Positions 10,372 through 20,681 of a stretch of DNA of 64,000 bases are shown one piece after another; the first letter of the stretch is position 1; each line of letters opens with the position of its first letter. The stretch lies in contig CDRNVI010000003.1 in the NCBI GenBank assembly GCA_977017575.1, positions 62,001 to 126,000 on the forward strand, given 5' to 3'. Under the pieces are notes generated by a model. That model made no database searches. It saw nothing but the letters and a program-made list of their open reading frames with translations, and had not been told where the DNA came from. Origin of the DNA: Paramoeba atlantica (Eukaryota > Discosea). The position numbers and the translations under genes were made by a program.

Positions 10372-11515
10372 CTGTGCCCCCCCCCACTTATTTGTCACCA
10401 CTTTTTCAAAAAAAGGACAATTAAGTGGGGGGGGGTCAATTTATTTGGTTAGATGAAGCAAAAGTCCCAAACTTTTTTCATTATTTTAGGAATCTCCAAT
10501 GCGTGCGGATAAAGTTGGCTTTACAGAAACGGTATCTTTATCGTATGAGTAGTTTTTCTACCTTTCCCGTACTAGTAAAGTTTATAGTAGTAGTAGTTTC
10601 TTTTGTCAAACCGCTATAAGGTATGGGGTTTGATAGAGCCCCGACTCGTGGGGCAGGAGGCCATATTGTAACCCAAGCATCAAGGCGGCATGGGCCAGAC
10701 GACCGGGATGGTGGTGGGAAATGACTGTTCGCAGTGAGGGAAGAAGGGAGTGGTGGTGGTGGGGAATGGTTGTTCGCAGGGAGGATTCCAAAATTTTACA
10801 GGCGTACTGGAAAGAACCAAAACCATTCTGCGAAAGTCTGAAGGCCAATTTTTTGGGAGTTGAATACGAATGGAAGAAGGACATTCTTTTTTGGCGAGTT
10901 CGTAGTGAAACGGTCTCATCGAGGGCGACACCAAAGTCTACTTATGATGACTTTACTGTTCGTACGGCAGTACGCTGGATTGCACGGCTCCTTTGGGTAC
11001 TCAGAATCGCACGCAAACCGCTGTATGAAGTTGATTATGCTATGGAACTCCTCTTCGAATGTACAAGTCAGGCGCATGTCCACAATTGGGATTCAAGATT
11101 ATCTAGCGTACTTCTTTTGCAATGGAACACTGGAAAATCGAATATTTTCCGATTGGCCATAAACCGAACCTGGAACCAAGCCAGTAAACCGCGCACAACA
11201 GGAGTAACTCTTTATACTTCCACAGACGCGTCAAAACTCTGTGGAAGAGGTGGACTAAGTTTCAAAGAGAAAAAAACGTAGCTAGGTATAGCGTATTGTG
11301 ATATGAAAAACTTGAAGTAGAAAGTATATACAAACAATACTACTTACTGACGTCGGGTTCTGATACACTGTATGTATGAGGTTCGTAGGGAAATATTGCC
11401 CTCCCCCCCCAAAAAAAAAATTCCGGCGCCGCTTCGCGGCGCCTCCTGCCCAGTCTCGTCAAAAAGGACAATTAAGTGGGGGGGGGGAGTACGACAAATA
11501 AGTGGGGGGGCACAG
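10372..11515. mobile_element. TA-flanked element with CTGTGC-polyC inverted ends
   Basis: 1144 bp. The left end CTGTGC, nine C and ACTTATTTGTC (10372-10396) is mirrored by GACAAATAAGT, seven G and CACAG (11493-11515). TA lies on both sides (10370-10371, 11516-11517). The related family F sequence near 9375-9390 reads GGTATAGGTATGTTA with no insertion, giving an in-window empty site that shows precise insertion at TA. Subterminal GGACAATTAAGTGGGGGGG occurs near both ends in direct orientation. The interior holds a retroelement-like ORF (separate entry). A 60-bp interior segment (10606-10665) recurs inverted at 33300-33362. Confidence 0.75.
10721..11281 (+). pseudogene. Fossil fragment resembling the RT/RNase H end of a retroelement
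   Basis: An open stretch of 186 codons inside the TA-flanked element. Its latter part (about residues 155-180) reads VTLYTSTDASKLCGRGG, close to the first-Asp strand of RNase H in YR and related retroelements. The layout before it parallels the region between RT and RNase H of the copy at 54.6-56.3 kb, at low identity. It looks like an old partial fossil captured in a DNA transposon. The assignment is tentative. Confidence 0.35.
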
Positions 11516-11681
11516 TATGTTAAACGGGTATGTGGTGTACTTTTGAATTGATCATTAAGTCATAGGAACCCATGCAGACCGCCACTGTGAGCCAGTGACA
11601 AACGCTGCCAGCCACTGCGAGCCAAAAACGTCCTCTGAGAGCCTTTCTCACTGAAGCAAAACCATCTGGTTACTCGAACAA

Positions 11682-12010
11682 TTAGTCCTTCATGTCTTGA
11701 AGGTACGCTTCAAGGTCGGCGGTTGAGTACGCGCTCCGAGAGCGGACGCTAAGAAGAAGATGGCCCCGGAGGTCAACCAAGTGAAACAGGACACGAGTCA
11801 CGATGCACGAGGTCAATTCAATGCCACACACAGAGAGCGCAAAATATAGGAAGTTGTCCATCGTGCATGAAACGCGCCCCGCGATTTCATCCACTTTACT
11901 ACTGAGCTCCGCATTGCTTATCTCCAATCGTTGCTCGGAGAAAACGTCGGGCCTCTTTGTAAAGACCCGGACTGTCGAAGCCATGATGACATCGAAGAGT
12001 TTGTCTTCGG
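11682..12010 (-). CDS. Hypothetical protein remnant
   Basis: Open reading of about 100-110 residues ending SAYSTADLEAYLQDMKD. The composition looks protein-like (amphipathic stretches around SSKVDEIAGRVSCTMDNFLYFALSVCG), but I recognise no family. There is no good ATG at its 5' end, where the SINE at 12025-12396 has inserted. It may be the 3' part of a gene or transposon ORF cut by that insertion. Confidence 0.25.
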
Positions 12011-12024
12011 CACTTGTCTCAGGC

Positions 12025-12396
12025 AAAAAAAAATCCAAATCATTCCGGATTGCTCCGGATGGTCACTGGCAAGCCAGACCCTTCACAGACAGATTTGGAT
12101 GTTCCGAGGCCGACGTCCTCCACCAGTTTCCGCTTTTCCAAGGCTGCAGCAACGTGCTGTTGCCAAAACGCTGTGTCGACGAACTGTACGTCAACACGGC
12201 TTACCCAAGAGGTGTGAGCCTGGTAAGGGAGCTGGTTCCCTGAGGGGAGGGTCCGAGACGGTCCTCCGAGTACTGGGCCTAGTCGGTTCTCAGCTCAGTA
12301 TCTTAGAGTGAGGCCGCCAGGAATAATGCGATGAGCGGGTTTGAACTCGCCATCTGAGAGCCATGTGCTTCAAACTTTGAATTCTTGCCACTCCGC
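12025..12396 (-). mobile_element. tRNA-derived SINE, second type, with 14-bp target duplication
   Basis: Reading from 12396 down: a tRNA-like head with GGCGGAGTGGCAAGAATTC (A-box region) and GAGTTCAAACCCGC (B-box), then a body that contains CTGGCGGCCTCACT and GGAGGACCG, words shared with the 53 kb SINE, and a T-run tail. The flanks CACTTGTCTCAGGC at 12011-12024 and 12397-12410 are a perfect 14-bp target duplication. The head resembles a Ser/Leu-type tRNA, unlike the other SINE, so two SINEs share a central core but have different tRNA heads. Confidence 0.75.
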
Positions 12397-12417
12397 CACT
12401 TGTCTCAGGCCCAAGAA

Positions 12418-12536
12418 CCAAAAAATACAAATCATTCCGGATTGCTCCGGACGGTCACTGGCAAGTCGGACCCTGCACAGACAGATTTGGAAGTTCCGAG
12501 GCCGACGTCCTCTACCAGTTTCCGCTTGTCCAAGGG
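12418..12536 (-). repeat. 5'-truncated copy of the second SINE
   Basis: About 119 bp closely matching the tail half of the adjacent SINE (12030-12142), including ATTCCGGATTGCTCCGGA and GAGGCCGACGTCCTC. No tRNA head is attached. Confidence 0.6.
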
Positions 12537-12782
12537 GGCGGAGGTGGCGGAGTGACAAGAATTCAAAAACAGGAGAAACGTGCTGAACACGCATGCCGAT
12601 GCATGTAAGTGCATCTAAAAGGAAAAAGCAAAAAGCGGAAGGAACGGGATTAAGATTGGTAAGGAGTCAAGGGTTCGAAAGAAGCTTTTTTAATGGACAA
12701 ATTTTACTGTTTTTCTGAGTTTTTTTCCGTGCATGTTTCCTTATTTTTTAATCCACTTTTTCCCCATCATATTTTTTCTTAT

Positions 12783-13214
12783 TGCGGTGGTTGTATAACT
12801 ACCACCCTACCCTCGATTATTGAAAAAAAGTGAACAAAAACAGTGAAAATATAAAGTGAAACACAGTAATAAATATTTTATAATAGAAGAAAAAATTGTA
12901 AAAGGGGGCTCCGGTGGTCTAAAATTGAAAATCAAAATTGAAAAAAATGGAGGGTCTAGGGGGGGGCATACCGCACGAAATTTTTTTGAAAAAATTATTT
13001 TTCGAAAATATTCCGCAGAAGGGGTAGCCAGGGTCTTGGCGCGCATTTTCCACCCCCATACCCGGGGGTGACCCCCCTGCGTATCCGCAGGACGGATCCG
13101 TCAACTTCGGATTTTTTCGGAAAAAAAAATTAAAAAAAAATTCAACTTGGCGAAAAAAATGGCAAAAAAATTATTTTTCCAAAATCTTTTCCGGTGTTGT
13201 ATTTTGAGAGTGCC
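12783..13214 (+). repeat. Family A element, left half
   Basis: Matches 14643-15075 of the full copy, from the GCGGTGGTTGT mini-hairpin through the GGGGGTGACCCCCCTGCGTATCC block, ending near TGTTGTATTTTGAGAGT where a Merlin relic takes over. Confidence 0.65.
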
Positions 13215-13830
13215 TATGCTAAACATATGCTGGAGAAGGAAGGGCAACAATAAGTGTCGGAAGCGCCTTTCTCGTCTTTCACCGTATTTTTCTTCAAAGC
13301 ATAAACGAGCCAAAGAAAAAATCTTGTTCTGGATTAAGATCTGCCAAAAAGTCGATGCACAAGCATCTGCTTCGCAACTTTGCGTCAATAGGGTGGAAGC
13401 GTGAACTGTTGCGCTGGGTGTGGAAGTCTTCAAAGGTACAGAATGAGACTGTCTTGTTTTCTCGATGTGCAGCGGACGAAACATTTTTCTTTAAGCGGAA
13501 GTATAAGGAAGGACTCGAAGTCAATCCTTTTGGATGCTCACAAGGTGGTTGCACTTCGACAATATGGTACCGCGTGGCGAAAAGGGACGCTGTAAGACTG
13601 CAAAATTTAGTGAAAAAACACACTGTGCAGATTAAAGAACAGTAGTGTACACCGATGGATGGCGTGCTTATAGAGGCCTGGGCGATACAGTGCGACATCG
13701 AACTGTGAACCATTCCAGAAGCGGAAAATACCGGTTTGTCATAGAGGAGGGGGTGCACACGAATCATGCAGAATCAGCTCACTCGTCGGTGAAGCGCTGA
13801 GTCCGAAGGCAAGGAAGGTTGTCTATGAAT
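13215..13830 (+). pseudogene. Merlin/IS1595-like transposase relic
   Basis: Plus-strand pieces carry the Merlin core. Near 13470-13510 the text reads ADETFFFKRKYKEGLE (first acidic residue and KRKY motif). From about 13650, in another frame, come VYTDGWRAYRGLGD (second Asp), HRTVNHSRSGKYRFV and EGVHTNHAESAHSSVKR (HTN...E). The catalytic triad is thus all recognisable, but a frame change and stops near 13645 separate the parts. No matching ends like those at 2632 or 3859 were found. Confidence 0.72.
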
Positions 13831-13939
13831 CCGAGAGAAGCAGAGAAATGCATTGCCCTATATACACTTTGGTTCAAAAGAACCACGTGGCAGGAACGTC
13901 ATCATTATTTCTCTGTCTAAATTTTCGGTAATGCCTGCC

Positions 13940-14640
13940 GAATATAGAAGAAGAGGACAATGAAAGTGAAACAGAAGAGGAACAATGTGAGCAATTTATG
14001 GAAGAGGAGGAAGGATCACACAAGCTGAGCGCAACAGAGCTCATGCAGTATCGCAGGATGATGAGCTGGAACGTGTGAAGCAATGCTCCACGCTAACACT
14101 CACATCTTTTCAACTGATTGAGAATATTCTTATCAATTCACACATTGTTTGTGATGAAACCCTCCAAAGCGATGGAGATAAAAGATGCTCTATTCAGAGA
14201 CATCATGATGGACATAACGTCGTTTACGTTAAAGGCAATGGCGATTCTCTCGCCATGGTATGTCTGACTAAACGACGAGTGTTCACATATAATTGCGCAG
14301 CTTCTATGGAAACACAGATAGCGGCAATTCGAACCGTCTACAATATTGGAAACATGGCTACTACGCCAGTTCCTTTAGTAGGAAACGATGAAGGTGAGCT
14401 CTCCCTGGGAGCCATAGCCTACACTATCACGCAAGACCGTGATTGGCCGAAACTGACAGAACGTGATAAACTTTTATCACTCTGGAAGTGGCTCGAAGCT
14501 TCACTGGAAAAAGGCGAAGTGGGGGTTATACCCCTCACTTTGTATCCACAAGAAAAGCGTACCAAAGAAGCATTCACAAGGCTAGATCATCCACTAAAAT
14601 CAGTAGAGATTCTCTACTTTGTGGAAAATGTATTATGTAA
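13940..14640 (+). CDS. Hypothetical ORF, probable mobile-element remnant
   Basis: An acidic stretch (EEEDNESETEEEQCEQ) ending near 14077 is followed in another frame by about 185 codons with protein-like composition (ETQIAAIRTVYNIGNMATTP...LLSLWKWLEASLEKGE). There is no ATG at the start, and the end runs into the family A repeat at 14641. No family was recognised. Its position between a Merlin relic and family A suggests cargo or a remnant of a mobile element. Confidence 0.25.
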
Positions 14641-15530
14641 AACCATTACGGTGGTTGTAAAACTACCGCTCTACACTCGATTATTGAAAAAAAAGTGAAC
14701 AAAAACAGTGAAAATATAAAGGGGAACACAGTAATATAATAGAAGAAAAAAATATAAAAGGGGGCTCCGGTGGACCAAAACTGAAAAAAAAAATCGAAAA
14801 AAATGGGGGGTCCATGGGGGGGTCCAGGGGGGGGGGTCATGGTCGAGCAAATTTTTTCGAAAAAATTCGTTTTCGAAAAAAAACCGCAGAAAGGGTAGCC
14901 GGGGTCTTGGCGCGCATTTTCCATCCCCCTACCCGGGGGTGACCCCCCCGCGTATCCGCAGGACGGGTCCGCCAAGTTTGGATTTTTTCGGAAAAAAAGA
15001 TTTGAAAAAAATTTCAACTTGGCGAAAAAAATGGCAAAAAAAATATTTTTCCAAAATCGTTTCCCCTATTGTATTTTGATAGTTTGGGACCTACACTAGC
15101 TTTCTACGCAGTTGCTTTCGCAAGGTATCACTTCTTCAAACCGTGGTGCGCCACTCAAAATGACCCATTTTTAACTAGAAAAGGTGAAAAAGTATTTTTC
15201 GGACCTAAAGGGGCATTTTTGTGTCGAAAGAATGGTATGGTTGGAGTCGTCTTCTCTACCCAATACGTTCGGTAGGCTTCCATTCATGCCTACGAGTGAT
15301 TTCCCATGCGCAAATGTCGGATTTAGTGCTCTGACAGCAAAAATACGCGAAAATCACCCCATTTGTACCCGAAATTCGGCTATTTTTGGCTATAATCTTT
15401 CCGTTTTCCAGGCTAAATTTTCTTTTTTAGGCTCTTCGTTGAACGCGGCGGTAGTTTTCAACGCGAAGCCCGCAGCATGAGTGACTTCTAAGTTGAAAAC
15501 AACCACCGCGTTTAACGAAGAGCCTAATAT
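14641..15530 (+). repeat. Family A fold-back element, most complete copy
   Basis: About 890 bp. It begins with a small GGTGGTTGT..ACTACC hairpin and has poly-A/T tracts around a GGGGGTGACCCCCCCGCGTATCC block. It then has a segment starting TGGGACCTACACTAGCTTTC and ends in a 40+ bp inverted repeat at about 15418-15530 (arms with AGGCTCTTCGTT). Other copies or parts are at 4861, 8042, 12783, 22444, 23205 and 31880. It encodes no protein I recognise. The fold-back end suggests a non-autonomous DNA element. Confidence 0.7.
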
Positions 15531-15544
15531 TATTTGGAGCTCAT

Positions 15545-16012
15545 ATTTCCGATGTCGATATCCTTCGAAACTTGAACAAAATTTAGTTGAAAGTACCTAC
15601 AACACCTTTGACCAGATAAGTTAGAATATTAGTCCATACAGAATATAGTCCATGCGTAGAATAATCATTCGGAATTAGAACATTAGATAACACACCTTTA
15701 AACTCGCGCACCTGTGTATTTAAGTAAGCAATGTTCAGCCTGGTTTAGCCCAAATACGTGTAAGTTGGTAGTAGCATTCACATTGCTCTGGTTAGCTCGC
15801 GTTTTAAACATGCCTACCTTGTACGATTTTTGAATGCACGCTGATAGATTCTAAGTTGAAAATAACGACGCCTTTCACGAAGCGACTAGAATAGAAATTA
15901 ATTATTACAGCAGATTTTCGGAAAAATGAGTGACACATAATTATTACCTTAATTTCTGGTACCTTAATTTCTGGTACCTTAATTTTAATTACCTTAATAA
16001 GTGTTTTGACGT
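15545..16012 (+). repeat. Family B repeat, copy 1
   Basis: About 470 bp, matching 30762-31190 at moderate identity. It starts at TTTCCGATGTC, contains TTGAATGCACGCTGATAG and ends in tandem ACCTTAATTTCTGGT words. Near its end, TTCTAAGTTGAAAATAAC..CACGAAGCGACTA is a diverged version of one arm of the family A hairpin, so A and B may be related. Confidence 0.6.
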
Positions 16013-16332
16013 TAGGATTTATGGTGAAGACGTGGTCAATTTTTATGATTTTCATAATTATTTGTGACAGAAGTGAAGTCCTAAGGAAGTTTGTACTCGA
16101 AAATATGGTATAAAACAAAGTTTTGTGTTAAAAAATGAAGTTACGTCTGAAAAATGTATGATCAGGTTTTTTTATGTTTTTTTTAGGAATGGGTGCAATG
16201 TAACCCGTCTGTAGCCAAAAAATGAGAATGCGTCTCTGAATGACCACGTCAACGTGCAACTCCATTTGAACACCAAAAATGAGAATGTCCAAAAAAGTTC
16301 CATACAGCTTCTGCACTTCCTCTTTATACCTA

Positions 16333-16912
16333 AAGGGGGGGATCGTTTATTGTTAACATTTTTTTCGAGCATTTTTTGCTAACAATAATCGAATGTTAAC
16401 AATAATCGAACTTTTACCCCCCAATGTTAACATTATACGAGTTGCAATGAAAGTTCGAATATTGTTAACAATGAGGAGTATTTGGGCACTCTCTGGAGGT
16501 CGCTGAAGGTCACTGGCAATCGCCAGAGCTACTAACGACTCTCCAATGACACCTCTTTAGGGAACAATGTAGTTTTCAATTGCCATACAGTTTCACCCAA
16601 AACTGAGTTATGCGAATCGAAGTGCGATGTCGGTGAGGTACCGTTTACTTGCCTTCTCAACGTTTTATCTCTGGAGGCTGCCATCGTCGGGCGACTGAAA
16701 GTTGTTTCAATAACATAGTTTAGAATATCGTTAAGCGCATCATTTTTCTTATCATGAACGCTATAAAACATGACCATAGGGAACAAAAAAATTCAAAAGC
16801 CACACGAAAAAACCGAAATTAATTCATTGTTAACAATAATCGAATGTTAACAATAAATGAATTTATTGATTGTTAACAATAATCGAATGGTAACAATAAA
16901 CGAGCCCCCCTT
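16333..16912. mobile_element. TA-flanked MITE (family C), 580 bp
   Basis: The ends AAGGGGGGG..TCGTTTATTGTTAAC are inverted at the two sides, with TA target duplications at 16331-16332 and 16913-16914. The subterminal word TTGTTAACAATAATCGAA is repeated several times in both orientations. No ORF of note. A 472-bp inverted sibling is at 35933-36404. Confidence 0.75.
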
Positions 16913-17030
16913 TAATATTACTCCCCCCTATCCTAGAGTTGCCTCGTTTGCCTTCAGTGAAAAGGGGTACCGTTGCTGAGACTGGAAAAGAATTAATTAT
17001 AGCTGACAAAAAGTTCTTATTGAATGATCG

Positions 17031-19193
17031 CTAATGCGTTGCGAATGTGATGTCTGTGGAAAGCAACATAAAGAAAAATGACGGAAAAGTGGACGTTTTC
17101 GAGTTATTCGACGAGTCCAGTCGCAAATCAGTGAAACCCTTGAACATAATTTTAGAGAAAGAAGCAACCACAGCTTCCACTATGGATCTGTCCGTGTCCT
17201 TATCATTACCCAACAAATACTTCAGATATGACACGACATGCAGAAAACTATGGTAATTTACCTTTGGGAGCAGGGAAAGGACACGAACGTATTCAGTTGG
17301 ATGACTTTCTGAAAAAAGATGCTGATAAAAAAGCGGTACAATTGGATCTTGTAGTGAACTTAAAAAATGGACAAAAATGGAAGCAATTGTTTTTGCGTCA
17401 CAAGTTGCTAGAGCGGCAAAGTTTCCACAATCCAGGTCGTAACAGAAAGGATTCAATGTGTCGATATGATCAATTGTTTCAAAATCAGCGAAACGAACAT
17501 TTGTAGTATAAAGGCAATTAATTAAGTGCCAGAGTTCCTTTACGGAGTAAAATTCATGTGAAAATTCGGTCTTTCTCAGATTCCTAAATCCCTCGATACA
17601 TGAAGTAAGTCCTAAGGAGTGAATGTTATCTAAAGTGTTGCCGAAACAAGAGGGATACAAATAAGCAGAAGCCAGAATATGTTTCGGAGGCCCATAAGAG
17701 GGTTGCAAGACGATGCATTTGCTTATTAAAAAGCGCTCAACGCCACAAAAGGGTGGATAGTGCTTTTGAAATTGCAGGCTTTCTGTATCTATTATGGCTT
17801 CAAAAGTAAACGAAACCTCTTCAGAAGGAAATATAATTCTTTCCAATGGAGTAACAGAAAGCCATTCGGATTGAATCAAAGGTGTATGGGCATTAAAGGG
17901 CGGTATTTCCGTGGAAGATGCCGGATACTCAAAGCGATAAGCGTTAACTTTGATAACTGAATGCCCCAAGTTCCTTGCAAGAACCACAATTTTCTTTTTT
18001 GCACCGTAGAACAACTTTTCGAACAGAACTGTATGTGTGTTTAGTTGCAGACCAGGAACGATTACGTTATCATAGCCCTGAGAATCAATTTGCTTTCTAA
18101 GAGACTGAATTACTATGCTCCGTTTGCGGGGCACCTCCTTTAGAACTGAAAGGGAAAAAACTGCTGACAAAGGCTTGTGATCACTGCATTTGATGTCACT
18201 GAAAGTATTTACTTGACGCAATTGAACCATGCACCCTAAAGACGAATTTCGAACAGCGGTGTTACGTACCCACCACAAAATACGATCTGTATAGGCCGGA
18301 ACTCTTTTCTTTTCGGATGAATCAAAAGTAGAAGAGCCTGGATCATAACGGTACGTAGGAGGAAAATTTGGTGTAGCTTCTGAAAAATTAGTCCAGCAAG
18401 AGCAACGAGAAGCTAGCTGCTCATGCAGTTGGTCTTTTTCCATCAAAAGATCCCAACGTTTTTGCTTAACAAGTAGAGAAGCTTGCTCCTGAGTATATCC
18501 TTGGACACGATAATTCAAATCTCCGAAAACAAGAAGAATGTCATGATCCTTCGGTAGAACAGGACATCCAGAACTCTCTACAACGAGGCTCTGCAAAATA
18601 GACTCGAAGTCGCGGTTCCTTTTGTTCACCTCGCTTACATGTGCGGCTAAGTGCGAGTTTACGAAAAGTATCGAAGTGCGATGAATAACGAGTCGAATGC
18701 CGATGGCACCTTTGTTTCCCAAAGTGCCCATCATTGAACCGGTAGCAAGCGTTGTGACTTGTACATCCTTCACGGAATTCTTTAAAGAGTTGTGTGCAAA
18801 TACAGCCAGATAAAGTCCAACCATTTGTTTGGATGTTAGCAACTCGTATTCAGCTTGCTTTTTAAAAGCAGCTGATCTGGTGTACGAGGTAAGCAAGTTG
18901 GTCCAATACAAGGATGCGTCCGTTTCATTGCGCACCAATGCTTGAGGACTCATATCAATTTCTTGCAAACCAACAACAAGGAGCGCAGGGTTCGATTCAA
19001 TTCGAAGCCACGAGCTAAGATCCTCAGTCGTCCGGCGCTCATTGACATTAAAAGTACACACCACAATAGGTATTTCAATTCGCTTGGTAAAATCTATGTA
19101 GTAGTAGTCCAATTGCTCCGTAATCCATTCCTGGGCGCTCTTAGGTAAACCCCGCTCATCACCAGAGAAAATTGGAGGTAAAATTTTAGACAT
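17031..19193 (-). CDS. OCRL: OCRL/INPP5B-type inositol polyphosphate 5-phosphatase
   Basis: About 720 residues. It removes the 5-phosphate of PI(4,5)P2 and related lipids, acting on endosomal and trafficking membranes in animals. The catalytic IPPc domain spans roughly residues 35-345: VVCTFNVNER, VVGLQEID, GTLGNKGAIGIR, VNSHLAAH, FGDLNYRV, PPTYRYDPG, RVPAYTDRILWW and KCSDHKPLSAVFSL, so all catalytic motifs are present. An ASH-like beta region follows (about 385-500), and the C-terminal 200 residues resemble the RhoGAP-like domain of OCRL (KELWHLINCLY...LKYLLGND). An N-terminal PH domain is absent, as in several protist forms. I place the start at the ATG of MSKILPP; another ATG lies 21 nt upstream. 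This domain order is diagnostic for the OCRL family. Confidence 0.9.
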   Translation of the reverse strand: MSKILPPIFSGDERGLPKSAQEWITEQLDYYYIDFTKRIEIPIVVCTFNVNERRTTEDLSSWLRIESNPALLVVGLQEIDMSPQALVRNETDASLYWTNLLTSYTRSAAFKKQAEYELLTSKQMVGLYLAVFAHNSLKNSVKDVQVTTLATGSMMGTLGNKGAIGIRLVIHRTSILFVNSHLAAHVSEVNKRNRDFESILQSLVVESSGCPVLPKDHDILLVFGDLNYRVQGYTQEQASLLVKQKRWDLLMEKDQLHEQLASRCSCWTNFSEATPNFPPTYRYDPGSSTFDSSEKKRVPAYTDRILWWVRNTAVRNSSLGCMVQLRQVNTFSDIKCSDHKPLSAVFSLSVLKEVPRKRSIVIQSLRKQIDSQGYDNVIVPGLQLNTHTVLFEKLFYGAKKKIVVLARNLGHSVIKVNAYRFEYPASSTEIPPFNAHTPLIQSEWLSVTPLERIIFPSEEVSFTFEAIIDTESLQFQKHYPPFCGVERFLISKCIVLQPSYGPPKHILASAYLYPSCFGNTLDNIHSLGLTSCIEGFRNLRKTEFSHEFYSVKELWHLINCLYTTNVRFADFETIDHIDTLNPFCYDLDCGNFAALATCDAKTIASIFVHFLSSLQDPIVPLFYQHLFSESHPTEYVRVLSLLPKVNYHSFLHVVSYLKYLLGNDKDTDRSIVEAVVASFSKIMFKGFTDLRLDSSNNSKTSTFPSFFFMLLSTDITFATH

Positions 19194-19499
19194 ACATGTA
19201 CATAGGAAAACCATCACATGGCTTCATTGAAAATAAAGAGACACACAGTAGTGCCGTGACGAACATACAGTGGTAATTACGTTGAAGGTATTAGCATACC
19301 CCCTGCGCGCATTAGTTACATAGTATTTTGGCCTATTTTACTAATAGGTGATATGTATTTAATAAGTGATTTTTTAATTGCTCGTAACTAACAAGTGATT
19401 TTTCAAGACGTCGAATTTGAACTTTATGAGTTATGAGTAAAAGTGTTTCACAGAACTTTTGACGATACCTTGTCCCCCCGATCTTGCTTTAAATGTGCA

Positions 19500-19836
19500 G
19501 TAATCAGCTTACTGAATTACTGGTCGAACAAAAAATTTGACATTTTTTTCGAGTGATGATTGTTAACGAGGTCAACAACGTGCGCAGGGTAAACATCTTG
19601 ATCAAGGGTTTGCTGCACCCATTCAACAGACTGAGACATTACAAGAGAACAAAAAAAGAAGTGTCGCTTGGAAAAAGCAAAATTTTCTAATGACTTGTTC
19701 TGAACTTTGAAAATGACCGACAATAAAGTCAAAAAGTATTTTGGTCCGCCGCGGAAGGAAAAATAAAGTCGGACCAATATTTATGTTGACCAAATTTATT
19801 GGGGCCCAATAAAAGTGGACCAAATTTTCTGCTCGG
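19500..19836. repeat. Family J repeat, copy 2
   Basis: AT-rich. It shares GTCGGACCAATATTT, GACCAAATTT and nearby words with 2515-2631. It fills most of the gap between OCRL and RPB11. No gene seen. Confidence 0.35.
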
Positions 19837-19903
19837 ACGGTATTATGCTTCTTATAATCATATTATTTATTAGCAGAATAACAAGTTCGTTCGATTCTTC
19901 GTC

Positions 19904-20296
19904 TCACCTGAGAACAGAAAAGCGAGAAAATTCGGTCTCAAACAAGCTCAAAAATGTAGTCAATTCTGCTATAGCACAATCCGCAGCTTGAAGAAGTGCC
20001 TCCTTAGGCCCACCACTTTTTTCAGTATCCCTTACAATAGTTTGGACCTTTAGTAGAACCTTGTGCTCAATGGGATGCTGTACTTTGTAAGCTGAGAAGG
20101 CAACTGAGTTATCATCATTTAATCGCATTCGAAGTAAATTTGCTAACGTATGATCTTCTTTGTTAATCATAACATTGAGCGTACTGGGCATTTTGTCATC
20201 AACAGCAATACTTACCTTAGGACCATCCTCCGGCATATCTACATTTGTTCCGCGCGGGAGGAAATTAAATGGAATACGTTCTGCGTGTACACTCAT
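19904..20296 (-). CDS. RPB11: RNA polymerase II subunit RPB11
   Basis: 130 residues, close to the usual 115-125. RPB11 pairs with RPB3 to form the alpha-like assembly platform of RNA polymerase II. The diagnostic L/RPB11 dimerisation motif is clear: TLNVMINKEDHTLANLLRMRL (about 40-60), then VAFSAYKVQHPIEHKVLLKVQT, and a helical C-terminus ending LSLFETEFSRFSVLR. The N-terminus RIPFNFLPRG matches the conserved start of the family. First ATG used. The stop overlaps AGGTGAGAC, which matches a splice-donor consensus, so the last residues could differ if an intron lies there. The RPB3 partner is not in the window. Confidence 0.93.
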   Translation of the reverse strand: MSVHAERIPFNFLPRGTNVDMPEDGPKVSIAVDDKMPSTLNVMINKEDHTLANLLRMRLNDDNSVAFSAYKVQHPIEHKVLLKVQTIVRDTEKSGGPKEALLQAADCAIAELTTFLSLFETEFSRFSVLR

Positions 20297-20681
20297 GTGA
20301 AAATGGACTCAATAAGAATTTTGAATGAAAAGTTTGATGTGTATATCACTGTATTACTCTAAAATACAGGAAATGTAGCTCGAAAGCTCCTCTGAAGGGA
20401 AAAAAATAGAAAGAAACGAGGGTGAAGATGACACGTGGAGCATATTACAACAGCTCATCTTGTAAAACGAAAGGGAATAAACCGAAAAATCAGGTTATAG
20501 TTTAGAAAAAAGACGAAAAGAAAAATATTGTGAAAGTGGATACTATACGTTCGTTGTCTGCACCGGTAATCTTATTTTCCTAAATTGAACTAAAATTAAC
20601 AATTTTATAGTAACTCCCTGAGAGTCAGACCTGAACCCCTGTACGTATTGGGAACAGAGAAAAAGATTCGAAGTTGAAAGA
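20297..20681. other. Spacer between RPB11 and UPF3
   Basis: About 385 bp. On the minus strand a pyrimidine-rich tract ending TTCCCTTCAG lies about 100 nt upstream of the RPB11 ATG and could be a splice acceptor for its leader. No other feature was seen. Confidence 0.3.

Noticed and set aside
12325-12396. Functional tRNA-Ser/Leu gene on the minus strand
   Set aside because: tRNA-like but part of a duplicated SINE with 14-bp flanking duplication; no proper acceptor stem.
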